The position numbers were made by a program, and so were the translations under genes. From positions 42,501 through 106,500 of the forward strand of contig JBAMJV010007397.1 in the NCBI GenBank assembly GCA_037951105.1: DNA of 64,000 bases, in the 5' to 3' direction. Position 1 is the first letter of the stretch. Each line of letters starts with the position of its first letter. The stretch comes from Echinarachnius parma (taxonomy: Eukaryota; Echinodermata; Echinoidea; Clypeasteroida; Echinarachniidae). The notes below the pieces were generated by a model. It was not told the DNA's origin. It saw nothing but the letters and a program-made list of their open reading frames with translations, and searched no databases. Shown in pieces: positions 11,253-22,250 of this stretch.

Positions 11253-11649
11253 ATGCAGCCGTTGTGAACTGCAAACTTGTAGATCAAGTTTATTCTTTCT
11301 TTATTCTTTTCATGTGTAGTATACAGTACTGGTCAAAAGTATAATGTTAGTATAGTAACTAAGCTTGAACATTATCATTATAATTTAATTAAGTTTAAAT
11401 ATACATGCCTATAATGAGTTTACACGAAAGGGCACTTTGTAGAAACTGGAAGTTTAAACAAAATGCTAGCTAAAATATAGTATCAATATAGCGAGCATAA
11501 CAACAATTGTAAAACCTGCATTAATGAAATTGTGTTGACTGTATTTTAATTAATGCTGAGTCAATATTGTCTTTAAAATAATGAACTTTGCAAGTAAATA
11601 ACGTTTTAAGCGCCATCTTAACCTAAACTTGACTATGTGACATACCCAG

Positions 11650-11656
11650 GATTGTT

Positions 11657-11696
<40 letters not shown>

Positions 11697-11900
11697 GGTT
11701 CAAGTATTTTCGAGGGGGTGTCGGTGAAGATTTTTCGAACCCAAGTCCGAGATCCGTCAGAAATGTTGAGGCCGAGACCAAGACCACTAAGTTTTTAGGG
11801 GGCCGAGACCATTGGTTATATGATGGTCGAGACTACTTTAAAAGTGTAAAAAGGGGGGGGGGGGGTGGGGGTCAACCCCCCTCCCCCTTCCATTCAATCA
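11650..11900. repeat. G38 run and GGCCGAGACC repeat
   Basis: A 38-G run (11658-11695) is followed by CGAGACC words (GAGGCCGAGACCAAGACC, GGGGGCCGAGACC) and a second G run (11851-11863). Likely a simple or low-complexity element end; its length is uncertain. Confidence 0.6.
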
Positions 11901-11994
11901 AGAGATACACTTCTGTTAAGCTTCCTTTAAAATAAATCATATTTAAACGGTTTCCATGTTAATTGTCTATGATTTTGATTCCTGAATTATTATT

Positions 11995-12605
11995 AAAGGG
12001 ATATTTGGGTATTGGTCAAACTTACTTCAAAACCTGCATCATTAACGGTACAAACTTACACTAATACAGAGCTATAACTAGTAGTTATAACTCCACCATG
12101 CTCGAAAGGTATACGTAATTACAAACGACTAAGTAATTAAAACCCTGTTATCATTTTAAAAGAGCTTTTACAACTTAAGATGGCGGTCTATAAAAAATCA
12201 TTGATTTTAGCCATTTGTTAATATACAAAATTGTACGTTTTATGTTTTGGTATAATAACTATTCAATGGAGATATCATTAACAACTATTTAAAAACCTAT
12301 TTAGATTTGTTTCAAAGTAGTCTATAAGCATTTCTTATATTTTTCTAAAAAGTCAAAATGTCCCCCGGCCGTTAAACTTTTATGTAGGTTTTCCCGTCCA
12401 ATTTCGTCAAAATATCACTCACATGGTCATTAATAGCACGCAATTTATAACTGTATTCAATTTGATTTTTGGACTGTGCAATTGCCAACTTGTGCCAAAC
12501 CGAATTAAAATAACACCACTCAACTTAGAAAACCGGGTGAAGAGCACTCGATTTCGTCTACACAGGTAAAATGTAGGCGTTTATACATTCAATTTCTTCT
12601 ACCAT
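11995..12605. repeat. decayed MITE remnants
   Basis: The 11997-12370 stretch (AAAGGGATATTTGGGTATTGG, AACCTGCATCATTA, GTTATAACTCCACCATGCTC) is a diverged AGGGATAGTTGAG-family copy. From 12385, TAGGTTTTCCCGTCCAATTTC begins a remnant of the GACGAAATT family seen at 45628-46648. Confidence 0.55.
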
Positions 12606-13193
12606 CTTTGAAATGTGCGCAATCCTTTTCATCAATTTCTTTATTTGTATTGTTTTCCTAGAACATGTAGAAAGCTACTCGCTCGATGAAAATGAAAATA
12701 AGCACTGTGTAAAGGATAGAAATATAATCAAAACATTAAACAAGTGTTTAAAATAATATATTACATTCCAGTTAAAAAGTGAAATGTGAACAATAATTAG
12801 CAGTGTGTATCTGAAATGAAAGAATATTATAAGTCTTACAAATACAGAATAAAGAACATATAGAATTAGAAATAATAAAAAAAAAAAAACATGTGATCAC
12901 TTGGGTGATCGACAAGTAAATCAGAGCGGCTATGAAGTATTATAACACATTAGCAAATATATAAATTATTACGCCTTTGCCGGGTGGTGTAAGTATTTAT
13001 TTGAAAGCCAAGCCCCCCAAAACAAATCCCACACATACATAAACACATTCCTTCTTTTCACATTGCCTCTTTTGTCAGTGAGGGCGATTTTCCCACGAAC
13101 TTGAATAGGATAGGCTGAGCGGTCAACAAAAGGGTCGAGCCCCTTTTGTGCATCTCCGGCTATAAGCTATTGACAGTTTGTGACTATTGTGTG
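12606..13193. other. unassigned interior of foldback element
   Basis: AT-rich sequence with an A10 run near 12880. No coding, RNA or inverted-repeat signal that I can support. Confidence 0.3.
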
Positions 13194-14623
13194 GTTCGGG
13201 GAAAAGCCAGCCAATGCATCACATTTTGAGAATGAGTTGAATGGGGATGTAATGTAATATACAGAGTCAAACTGCCCAACGTTTAGTTTGTCACATTACA
13301 GTCTTGTCACCATGAACTTACGACGTACAGCTATCAGTCAATTCATCTTATTCTCGCGGCCGTAGATGTATTTAGCTATATAGCGAACCAGAAACGCAGT
13401 GATATTTACCAGATTTATCAGTGAGCAGTGCATGATATTAGTCCAGAAAGGATTTAATATTGGTTATACTTGATACATTGCCATGTCTCGTTTGTTTTAC
13501 GAACTGCTGTACAAAGTCAATAGGCCGGACTTGTAAATATTTATTTTCTGGTCGCGTACAAAGTCAATAGGCCGGACTTGTAAATATTTATTTTCTGGTC
13601 GCGTACAAAGTCAATAGAGCGGATTTGTAAATATTTATTTTCTGGTCGCGTACAAAGTCAATAGGGCGGATTTGTAAATATTTATTTCTGGTCGCGTACA
13701 AAGTCAATAGGCCGGATTTGTAAATATTTATTTTCTTGTTGCGTACAAAGTCAATAGGGCGGATTTGTAAATATTTATTTTCTGGTCGCGTACAAAGTCA
13801 ATAGGGCGGATTTGTAAATATTTATTTTCTGGTCGCGTACAAAGTCAATAGGCCGGACTTGTAAATATTTATTTTCTGGTCGCGTACAAAGTCAATAGGG
13901 CGGATTTGTAAATATTTATTTCTGGTCGCGTACAAAGTCAATAGACCGGATTTGTAAATATTTATTTTCTGGTCGCGTACAAAGTCAATAGGCCGGATTT
14001 GTAAATATTTATTTTCTGGTCGCGTACAAAGTCAATAGGGCGGATTTGTAAATATTTATTTTCTGGTCGCGTACAAAGTCAATAGGGCGGATTTGTAAAT
14101 ATTTATTTTCTGGTCGCGTACAAAGTCAATAGGGCGGATTTGTAAATATTTATTTCTGGTCGCGTACAAAGTCAATAGGGCGGATTTGTAAATATTTATT
14201 TTCTGGTCGCGTACAAAGTCAATAGGCCGGATTTGTAAATATTTATTTTCTGGTCGCGTACAAAGTCAATAGGCCGGATTTGTAAATATTTATTTACAGA
14301 TCGTGTACAAAGTCAATAGGCCGAATTTGTATTTTTTAAATTTAATGTACACCACCTGCATTGAATGTACACCTGTATAAATACAAAGAAACAAATAATT
14401 CTTTCTTTGTTTTCATACATTTAATTTTCTTAATTCAAACTTGAGATTGAACATGAAAAATATATACACTGATCTCTTAACATTAAAGTTGCAATATCAA
14501 TGTAACAATTTGTTTCTTTGTTTTTACACATTTAATTGCCCTTGTTCGATGTTTTAAAATACCAGTTTTGAAAAAAATTAAATTAATGAAAAAATCCTAT
14601 TCGGATTGAAAAAATTCACTGTT
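13194..14623 (-). repeat. right inverted arm of foldback element
   Basis: Inverse complement of 1251-2887. It is about 200 bp shorter because its tandem array has fewer modules. Confidence 0.85.
13505..14335 (-). repeat. 47-bp tandem array, about 18 copies, inverted
   Basis: Same 47-bp unit as 1503-2576 in opposite orientation (CTGGTCGCGTACAAAGTCAA...). It shows the same C/G variant position and several copies with a two-base shortening (TATTTCTGG instead of TATTTTCTGG) not seen in the left array. Confidence 0.95.
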
Positions 14624-15160
14624 ACAGTGGTTTTGAGGATGTTCTAAATAATGAGAATGTAATCGCTCGCACGGCCATCTTTTGGGATAAATAAATACAA
14701 TTCAAGTGAGATTGATAGCTACTCCCCCACACCTCTATTCCATACAGTATGTGGGGTTGTATAACACATTGATATAAGAGCACAAGAATATACTGAGGCA
14801 CAAACTATCTCAACTTAAATAGCAAGCCCACTTTCCTCCGTACACTCTTATTTACACATTCAATATGGTGTTTCCAAGTCAAAGTGCTATCAATTTGAAC
14901 TCCTACAAAAGATGCCACACTCACTTCACTTATCTCTGTATCAGGCAGTCTAAGGACACTATTTACATTAATGATCTGCCTTTTACTTTTAATAAACATA
15001 TAATTAGTTTTCTTTAAATTAATAGTGAGCTTATTAGCGTTACACCATTTTTGAACTTCGTTTAACTGCTCATTAACTTCATTTATATCAATTTCCGTTC
15101 GACTCGCATCATAAGTATGGAAAATATTTGAATCGTAGATTAGGATAAATCATACAACAA
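14624..15160 (-). pseudogene. LINE reverse-transcriptase fragment
   Basis: Read downward from 15160, the frame gives DSNIF (a remnant of the ADD-containing catalytic box), then QKWCNANKLTINLKKTNYMF, then the VGVQIDSTLTWKHHI block. After an in-frame stop (14807-14805) comes IQPHILYGIEVWGSS and LSQKMAVRAITF. These are the thumb/post-RT signatures of CR1/jockey-group LINE ORF2. The frame reaches SKPL and stops at the foldback element; the rest of the ORF (LFQNLRILDV...) continues at 1250. A stop codon, a degraded catalytic box and the giant insertion make this a dead copy. Confidence 0.8.
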
Positions 15161-15359
15161 AAAAGCTTTTATGTTCATTTGAGCTGCAGTGAACCACTTG
15201 ATTGGCCTCCCGGATCTTCACCAATGCTCTGATGGGCTACTCACAATTGCTATATATAAAACAAGAAAATGAAAAAAAGCGTTTAGTAGTGTGGGAGACA
15301 GTGTTCTGAGACAGCACATGTAGGCTTAGGTTTTCCTTTTCACATTCCACTGGGTAGCA

Positions 15360-16680
15360 CTCCAGTGGATTACCTCATACCTGTCGGAGAGAGAGCAAGT
15401 GGTCAACGTCGTGGGAGCCTCATCAGAGCCTTCTTCACTACAATGGGGTGTCCCTCAAGGCTCAGTATTAGGGCCAGTTCTCTTCATAGCTTACACATCT
15501 CCAATACAAGACATAATCAGTGCACATGGTTTCTCAACCATGCTTTATGCTGATGACACACAAGTGTACGTCTCCATCAACTCAAACAGGGAATTCGTGA
15601 TCGAGCGGCTAGAAAGCTGTCTACGGGAAGTTCGGGACTGGATGGCGTGCAACTATCTTGTTCTCAACGACAACAAGATGAAAGTTCTTCATCTATCATC
15701 AAGGTTTAGACAATATCGGGAATTCCCCCAATTACATCAGGAAATGATCAGGTCCCCCCTTCAAACTCAGTGCGAGATCTTGGTGTTGTTCTAGACAAGC
15801 ATTTGAATATGCAAACTCACGTTAATAAAGTCTGTCGGAATGCCTCCCTAGCACTTAGGAAAATTGGTAGTATTCGTCCATACCTTGATAAGTCCAGTAC
15901 TGAAGTTCTTGTACATGCCTTTGTCTCGTCTCTACTCGATAATTGTAACAGCCTTTTGGTAGGCCTTCCGGTAAAACAAGTAACAAAACTGCAAAGAATA
16001 CAAAATTCAGCAGCAAGACTTGTCTCTAAATCCCCCCGAAAAGAACACACCACACCAATTCTAAAAGAACTTCACTGGCTTCCAATCAAATTTCGCATCC
16101 GTTATAAAATTCTCTTTCTCGTCTTCAATGCTATCCATGGTCTCGCATCGAGCTATCTCTCTGATCTTTTGTCTATCTACACCCCAGCAAGATCCCTCCG
16201 ATCATCTAACCAGCAGTTCCTTCATGTACCCCCTCAAAAAACAAAAAAATTACGGTGAACGCTCATTCTCTTTTATTGGCCCAACTTTCTGGAACTTGCT
16301 ACCTTACGAAATTCGCACCCAATCCAACCCCAACATTTTTAAAGAACAGCTCAAAACCTATCTATTCAAAGAGGCATATTTGTGATTATGAACTGTATAA
16401 CTTGCTATTGTTATACTGATACCGATTTACTGTACATTATTTTTTATTTTTTTTGTTAAGCTTGTAGCTAAATCTTTTCTTTATATTTACTATTGACTTA
16501 TTTCTTGTAATTTACGATGCGCTTTGATTTTTACTCAGTTAAATTATATTATTTGATGTATGTAGACATAAGTGTAAAAGTAAAATGTAAATTATAAGTC
16601 TTTGCCATGTAAAGCGCATTGAGAATTCCTCCGGTTTTGAAATGCGCTATAAAAGAAATATTTATTATTATTAACCATAG
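15360..16680 (+). pseudogene. L2/CR1-like LINE, 3' half
   Basis: A 5'-truncated non-LTR retrotransposon. Frame 1 (from about 15378) reads YLSEREQVVNVVGASSEPSS, then WGVPQGSVLGP and the catalytic YADD box (about 15546-15557). After a frameshift near 15770, frame 2 carries RDLGVVLDKHLNM and LQRIQNSAARL. After another near 16255, frame 1 resumes with SFSFIGPTFWNLLPYEIRTQ and a stop at about 16385. The 3' end has TAAAGCGCATTGAGAATTCC and GCGCTATAAAAGAAAT followed by (ATT)n, the tail type used by L2/CR1 elements and by the SINEs of this window. The two frameshifts rule out activity. Confidence 0.85.
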
Positions 16681-16689
16681 CAGACATCT

Positions 16690-17390
16690 GAGCAGGGCAA
16701 TTTTAAAACCATATTGCCCTCCAAGTTAAGTAGGCCAACAAAACTAGGGGTGAAAACAAATCATATTGCCCGCTCAGAAAAGTCAATGTGATTTTGTGTG
16801 TAATTTGCCGGTCAATATGATCACACAGTAAACCAATGGACAAAATCATATTGACCGCTCAGAAAATTCAATGGGATTTTGTGTGTAATTTGCCGGTCAA
16901 TAATATATCCGAGTATGAAGGCGCGCTAACAGCATACTGACTGCGCAAAATCATACGCGCGTTTATTAATGATTTGCGCGTGTCTAATTATGACGTAATA
17001 ATGTGTTACGCGCTAGCTAAGTAATGATTCTTTACAAACTGGGTTGAAGATGAATTGTATGCATTTTGGCTAAAACTTGAAGTAACATCGTTCAATAATT
17101 AGAAGAATTGTGCAATTTGTACCCTTTAAATGAATATATTGCATGTTCGCTCGAGATGTCTGATTAGTTAATAATTACAATATTGACTGGACTTTCGGGC
17201 TACACTACAAATATTGCCCTCACTAGATCCATATTGCCCTCGTCTTCGACTCGGGCAATATGAATCTAGTTCAGGCAATATTTGCCGTGTCTCCCTCAAG
17301 GCCAGTCAATATTCTTTAATTATTATTATTCCTCATTTTAACCCTGAACATTATTATATTGTTTAGCTGGATTAAAATATTGCCCTCATT
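16690..17390. repeat. ATATTGCCC-rich repeat
   Basis: The word ATATTGCCC (or its complement GGGCAATAT) recurs at least seven times, and a ~100-bp unit (AAATCATATTG-CCGCTCAGAAAA...AATTTGCCGGTCAATA) occurs twice in tandem at 16755-16905. Near 17220-17280 the copies face each other around a CGTCTTCGACTCG centre. It looks like a decayed inverted/tandem element. No gene. Confidence 0.55.
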
Positions 17391-17439
17391 TATTTATTGA
17401 CAAAGTTTTATTTGAATTATTCAATTCTGAAGTGAACAA

Positions 17440-17575
17440 CAACAAACAACAACAACAAAAACAACAACAATAATAATAATAATAATAATAATAGTAATAA
17501 TACTACTACTAATAATACTACTACTACTACTAATAATAATAAACCTATAATAATAATATTAATAATGATAATATA
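17440..17575. repeat. AAC/AAT/ACT microsatellite
   Basis: Compound trinucleotide repeat: AAC units, then AAT, then ACT and AAT mixtures. Confidence 0.9.
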
Positions 17576-17599
17576 ATAATAATTATGATACTAATACAA

Positions 17600-19355
17600 T
17601 TGTAGCGAGGTAGAATTAAGGCCCTTTTGGATATAATAAGGTAGTGGAGTTAGGACCCTTTAGGTAATATATGGTAGTATCATGTCTTGTATATTTCTGG
17701 CTTTCTGAGAATTCTCTACTTTTATTCAACTACCAATCTCTCACTATTATCTCTCTCCATCCTTTATTTCTTAATTTACTTGTCTCTGACGCTCCTTTAT
17801 TTTCATTTTACTTTGATCTTTTAGATTGGGTTGTACGTGAATGAAGTGTGGTTAGTTATAAAACTTGTATTTGGAAACTTATTTGATAGTCGGAATAAAA
17901 GAGAATGACACCTACCAGTATATGGGTAAATCTGCTGAAAAGAGATTTAGATATTATAAGCCGTAGTTACAGTGTACTATTAATAGTATACTTGAGAGTA
18001 GGGGACATCAAACGGTTAGATTTGAATAGAGATTATGGGATTAGTCAATACAAAAGAGGTATTGGGATTAAGGAATATAAAAGAGATGCAATTTGAATAG
18101 GATAGGTGTGACTTGGTCTATCAATATGAACTTGGCTTTCTGGGAATAGTATTAGCTTGGGTAGTGTGGTATTGTTTTGGGTAAGTGGTCACTGGCCAAT
18201 GAGAATAATAGTTGCCTCCCTTTGGTATGAACCTCCAATCAGACGATTGTATCTAGGGGCAACTTTGGTAAACATGATTGAGAATATAGTATTAAGATAT
18301 AGTCCAGATTTAGAAGTCCCGCCCCCTTTCTAGATATGTTTTGAATATGTAATTAGGTATAAAACCCTGTCCCCAAACTTAGTTGAAGCAGAAATAAGAT
18401 AGGAACAGGAGAGTAACAAGCAGAAGTAGCAGTAAGAGGAGTTAGCGCGTCCCCCACCCTTGGAACCCCATCACCCTCATCTTCATCAAATTAATAACTA
18501 ACGATAACTACAACTTGAATCGCACATTTCGGAGAAACTGAAGCTGATTTTACAAGGAGAACTGTGATTTGAATATTGTTGGAGACTGAGTTTGGAGTTA
18601 AACTGAATCGAATACACGAACTGTTTGGAAAGCAAACCATAATTGCTCAAGACCTACAGATCGTATGTAAGCTGTTTACCCGTGTTCAACTCTAAGGCGT
18701 TCCTCGAAGTTCCAGCTTAGTGATCCGAGATCCCTACAACTTCCAGCCCCAGCCCGTCCAAAGTTCCCGAAGCCCAGCCCGTCCCGAAGTCCAGATCGTC
18801 CCGAAATCAGCCCGTCCCGAAGTCCAACCCATCTAGAAGCGCGCCCGAGCCCGAGACCGATATAATTCGTATAACTTTCGCGTTCGTAAGTGGCCACCAT
18901 TTACTAACCTCATTTCCCCTAACTTATTCCTCCCCTTCCCCTTAGATCCTTGGTAAACGTATTTAAGTAACTAATTAAGCAAGTAATAAGTTGCCCCTTA
19001 TCTTTAAAGAATACCTCGCAATTATATTTATTGCAACTGTTGATATTTATATTTATATAAGTTGTATCATTTTGATCATTCCGATTGGATGAATGAGATT
19101 TGTAATTCTTCTTATTGGTTAATAAACATTGCCAAGTGACATCGTAATTTGAATCGTGTACAAGCACTTTATTTTTGGATTTGTTTGTTTATATTTTATA
19201 TTTTAATAATATAATTTAATACGGTGGTCTATTTGAACTGACCCCTCCCCCGAGTGGAAGTCATTGAGCTAGCGGACCATTATAAAAACTTGATTCCATT
19301 CGGAGCCCGAATCTGCTACTTGATATAGTAGAAGAAGGCGTGGTGTGGGGGTTAG
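17600..19355 (+). other. possible LTR-like sequence
   Basis: The stretch begins TGTAGCGAGG and carries TATAAAA at about 18359-18365 followed by a purine-rich leader, a C-rich stretch with repeated AGCCCGTCC words (18735-18850), and AATAAA near 19121. This order (TATA box, then AATAAA ~760 bp later) resembles a long terminal repeat. However, I found no convincing end, target duplication, primer-binding site or second LTR, and no gag/pol. Treat as a weak hypothesis. Confidence 0.2.
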
Positions 19356-19679
19356 ACAATTATTGAAATGATTATAATAAAAAGATGAATAATATTGATG
19401 GTAAGTTGCATACGGCAAATATGGTCAATGTGCTCGGGCAGCTCGTGGCAAACCATTACGAATTTAATTGGGTGGGGCATATATGACAAACTCAAACATA
19501 CCCTTTCCTTGACAAACAATGAAAATAAACATTATAAGTCTGGGATTGTGTCAATTAAAGGCGAAAATTGATTTCTCAATAGTGCGCAGACCTATGTTAT
19601 ACCGTAATAACTTCGCGAAGGAGCTATAGGAAATGATGTTAAATCTTTGTGGATACCACGCAGTGGTGTACCTTAATTA

Positions 19680-20025
19680 TAACTTGAGTTTGAGTTTGAG
19701 TTTTTAATTTTTCAAATTTATTTCAATTGATTTGTGCATATGCAGATAAAAACAACAAATACAAAGCATACTCATTGAGTAAAATGACAAATAAACAAAA
19801 TAACATTTAGAACATATAACATAAGTAAGGCATAGAAGGAAATAAAGATGAGTGTATTTTTATCTAGCGTATGGACGGTATCGTTACTTCAATATAACAA
19901 TAAAAGGTGAATGTTTAACAAAGATATTGAAAGGATGAATGGGACCAGAACATAGCATTACATGCTCATCATGTCTGGTACCACTAACATAAGTATCACA
20001 ACAATGAGAATGTAGGTCTTAAATA
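19680..20025 (-). repeat. possible non-LTR 3' tail
   Basis: On the minus strand this ends in TTAAAAACTCAAACTCAAAC, a short-period tail like that of the LINE at 545. No protein remnant is visible. Confidence 0.35.
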
Positions 20026-20033
20026 TGAATAAC

Positions 20034-20266
20034 TCAGGTTCCCATTTTTGTCAATTTTTACCAAGTCAGTGCCTGATAAATCGCACTTCTGCCCGTCATA
20101 GCATCGAACAACGAGCAATACGCGCGCTATTGTTAGTGTGCATTCAGCTGTGTACCGACATAATGGGCATAGTTGTTCGATGCTATGACGGGCAGGAAGT
20201 GCGATTTATCAGGCACTGACTTGGTAAAAATTGAGTTGGTAAAAATTGACAAAAATGAGAACCTGA
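20034..20266. mobile_element. 233-bp hairpin element
   Basis: Arms of about 90 bp, nearly perfect (TCAGGTTC-CATTTTTG..., GTCAGTGCCTGATAAATCGC, GCATCGAACAAC), flank a ~50-bp loop. The right arm has an extra copy of TTGGTAAAAATTGA. No target duplication was identified. Confidence 0.8.
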
Positions 20267-20651
20267 CATGGTGTCACTTACAGCGCCCAAAACCAAAAAC
20301 TACACAACCAAAATGACTGTTCTTAGTATCGTTTTTCATTGGAAAAGACACCCTATCCGATGGACATAATCATTTTGTTACCTTATTTTGGGAACTTTTG
20401 GGAAGTGCCCCGTTCTGTCTTTTCTTTAGGCCACCCTGTATACAAAGGTATAGAATATAACAGAATATTTACAAAAAGGCAAGAAACTCGGTTCAAAGTT
20501 CAAAACAATTATTCTATTAACATGTATGCTATTATAGACTTCTACGAAAGCAAGAAAATGATGCAGATATAGGGGTAAATCATTCTAAAAGCATGTGCCT
20601 CTGTAGGACACAGGACACAGAAAATGTACCCTGCGCGTAGTCCTTACTTTA

Positions 20652-21110
20652 AGTGCGTATCTCACCGACGGAGACGTCGCCGCGACTGCCGCGACTGATC
20701 AGTCGCGGTAGTCGCGGCGACTCGGGAGACCCGAAAATGGTTTGCAATCTCACCAAGGCGAAGTCTCGGAGACGTCTCCGCGACGTATCCATGGGAGCAG
20801 GAACAAACTGTACCAAATGATAAAGAACTCAGTCACGTGGTCTCTTAAGTGGGTCAAGCAACGTCAAGTAGTGTCGCGGAGACGTCTCCGCAACGTATCC
20901 TCTCAGTCGCCTTGGTCTCCAGTAGGTCGCGGCGACGTCGCGGCGACGTATCCCCAGTCGCGGACAAAATTAGTCTCCGCGACTGATGGTCGAAAATCCC
21001 GGCTAGTCTCCAGGAGACGTCGCGGCGACGTCGCGGAGACGTCTCCGCGACCAGCGGAGACTGAGTCGCCAACTAGTCGCCAACTAGTCTCCAGCCCGGT
21101 GAGATACCAC
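20652..21110. mobile_element. GC-rich GTCGC/GTCTCC element
   Basis: The termini AGTGCGTATCTCACCG and, inverted, CGGTGAGATACCAC are flanked by identical CTTTA (20647-20651 and 21111-21115), a likely 5-bp target duplication. The interior is almost entirely GTCGCGG, GTCTCC and their complements, with seven GACGTC palindromes, in strong contrast to the AT-rich surroundings. The 124-codon and 72-codon frames are low-complexity shadows, not genes. Confidence 0.75.
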
Positions 21111-21739
21111 CTTTAGGCACGCTTAACTTCTTACTCTCTCTTTGTCTTGTCTCATAATATTTGTGCTCTATATACGAAACAGCAATACTGAATTAGGGAC
21201 ATTAAACGAATATGGGTAGAAAGGGGTTAACGTTCCAACCGTTTCAGTCAGAGACACTAATATGATTGTCCTTGGCCCTAGACTCATTGCGTAGCCTAGA
21301 TGTTGACAATGGCTGGAGGATTGGTTTTAATTTCGGCACGGCTATGTGTGTTGGTTGCCATGATACAGAGCAAGGCGTTGTAGGCCTTGATATAGATTTT
21401 ATTCCCTGGATCCGCCTGTCACTTGCCTGTCCGTGTCGCTCTCATTTCTTTGGCAATGTTAGCCTGTCCTCATTTGCGAGAATTTTAATTGGTAGAATGG
21501 CGACAGAGTCATTAGAAATTGTGACGCCAAAGTTAAACAATGTACCAATGATATATAAAATACAAAAGTTAAAATTAATAGCGCGACATGGTTCGGGCGA
21601 ATGACACAACAATGACAAAATGTACAATGTACAATGTACATGTATGTTTGGGTAAACGATATAATTTATAACAGGCGCAACTATTTGTTTTGTCCGATTG
21701 TTTGGGTGAATGATATACCATATAAACACACAGATTTGT

Positions 21740-21956
21740 GGAATGCAATGAAACGAGGCTATTCGGTGGCAATTTCGTGGCTAAGCCGTGGCAATACGTC
21801 GTGGTGATACATGCCAATACGTGGCAGTACTCGGGTTTCGTGCCACATATACGGGAAGGCAGAGTAAACTGTTAAAATGTTCAACATTCTGCCAAGACAC
21901 GAATCGTCACGTATCGCCACGTATTTACCCAGTATAGACCAGTTTCATTGCATTCC
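21740..21956. mobile_element. short TIR element with CACGTA words
   Basis: The inverted termini GGAATGCAATGAAAC and GTTTCATTGCATTCC enclose about 190 bp rich in TACGTGGC, CACGTATCGCCACGTA and related words. Confidence 0.6.
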
Positions 21957-22029
21957 TCAAAAATGCCAATACGTGGCTCTTACGGGAAGGCTTGACGGGA
22001 AATGTGTGACTGGGACATTAGTTGTATAT

Positions 22030-22250
22030 TCCAAAAGGCGCTAAATCTCGTTTTTCAACTTATGAGTAAAGCAGGTTTCTTTGTCAAACTTTGTATACGT
22101 GCCTGTGGGAATATTGAAATGGAAACGTCCCATATTTTGATTTTGATTGAGTAATATGTCCTAAAAGTTGGATTCTAGATAGCTATGTAGCTTAATCTAC
22201 TGATATCGCTAACTCAATTTTCATGGAAAGTGGATTTAGCGCCTTTTGGA
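22030..22250. mobile_element. 221-bp MITE, TCCAAAAGGCGCTAAATC termini
   Basis: The termini TCCAAAAGGCGCTAAATC and GGATTTAGCGCCTTTTGGA are inverse complements. A second, inverted copy lies at about 49713-49942, between K2P exon 1 and the rest of the intron. Confidence 0.75.

Larger units (their letters stand above)
1251..14623. mobile_element. giant foldback (FB/TU-like) element, ~13.4 kb
   Basis: Two long inverted arms (1251-2887 and 13194-14623) bound a 10.3-kb interior. Each arm reads, from outside in: a terminus (ATTTTTTCAA-CCGAAT), about 250 bp of unique sequence, a 47-bp tandem array, and about 310 bp of unique sequence ending near TTCTCCGAACC. The element interrupts a LINE ORF. ACAGT occurs on both flanks (1246-1250 and 14624-14628), a candidate 5-bp target duplication. 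No transposase, integrase or polymerase is visible inside, so the copy would have to be mobilised in trans. Foldback elements whose arms are built of tandem modules are known as FB in Drosophila and TU in sea urchin; membership in either family is inference. The interior holds several later insertions listed separately. Confidence 0.7.

Noticed and set aside
1251-14623. Maverick/Polinton
   Set aside because: Size and long inverted ends would fit, but no polymerase B, integrase, ATPase, protease or capsid frame is visible and the ends are tandem arrays.
20742-21116. 124-codon frame in the GC-rich element
   Set aside because: Arg/Ser/Asp repeats from GTCTCC/GTCGCG modules; low complexity.
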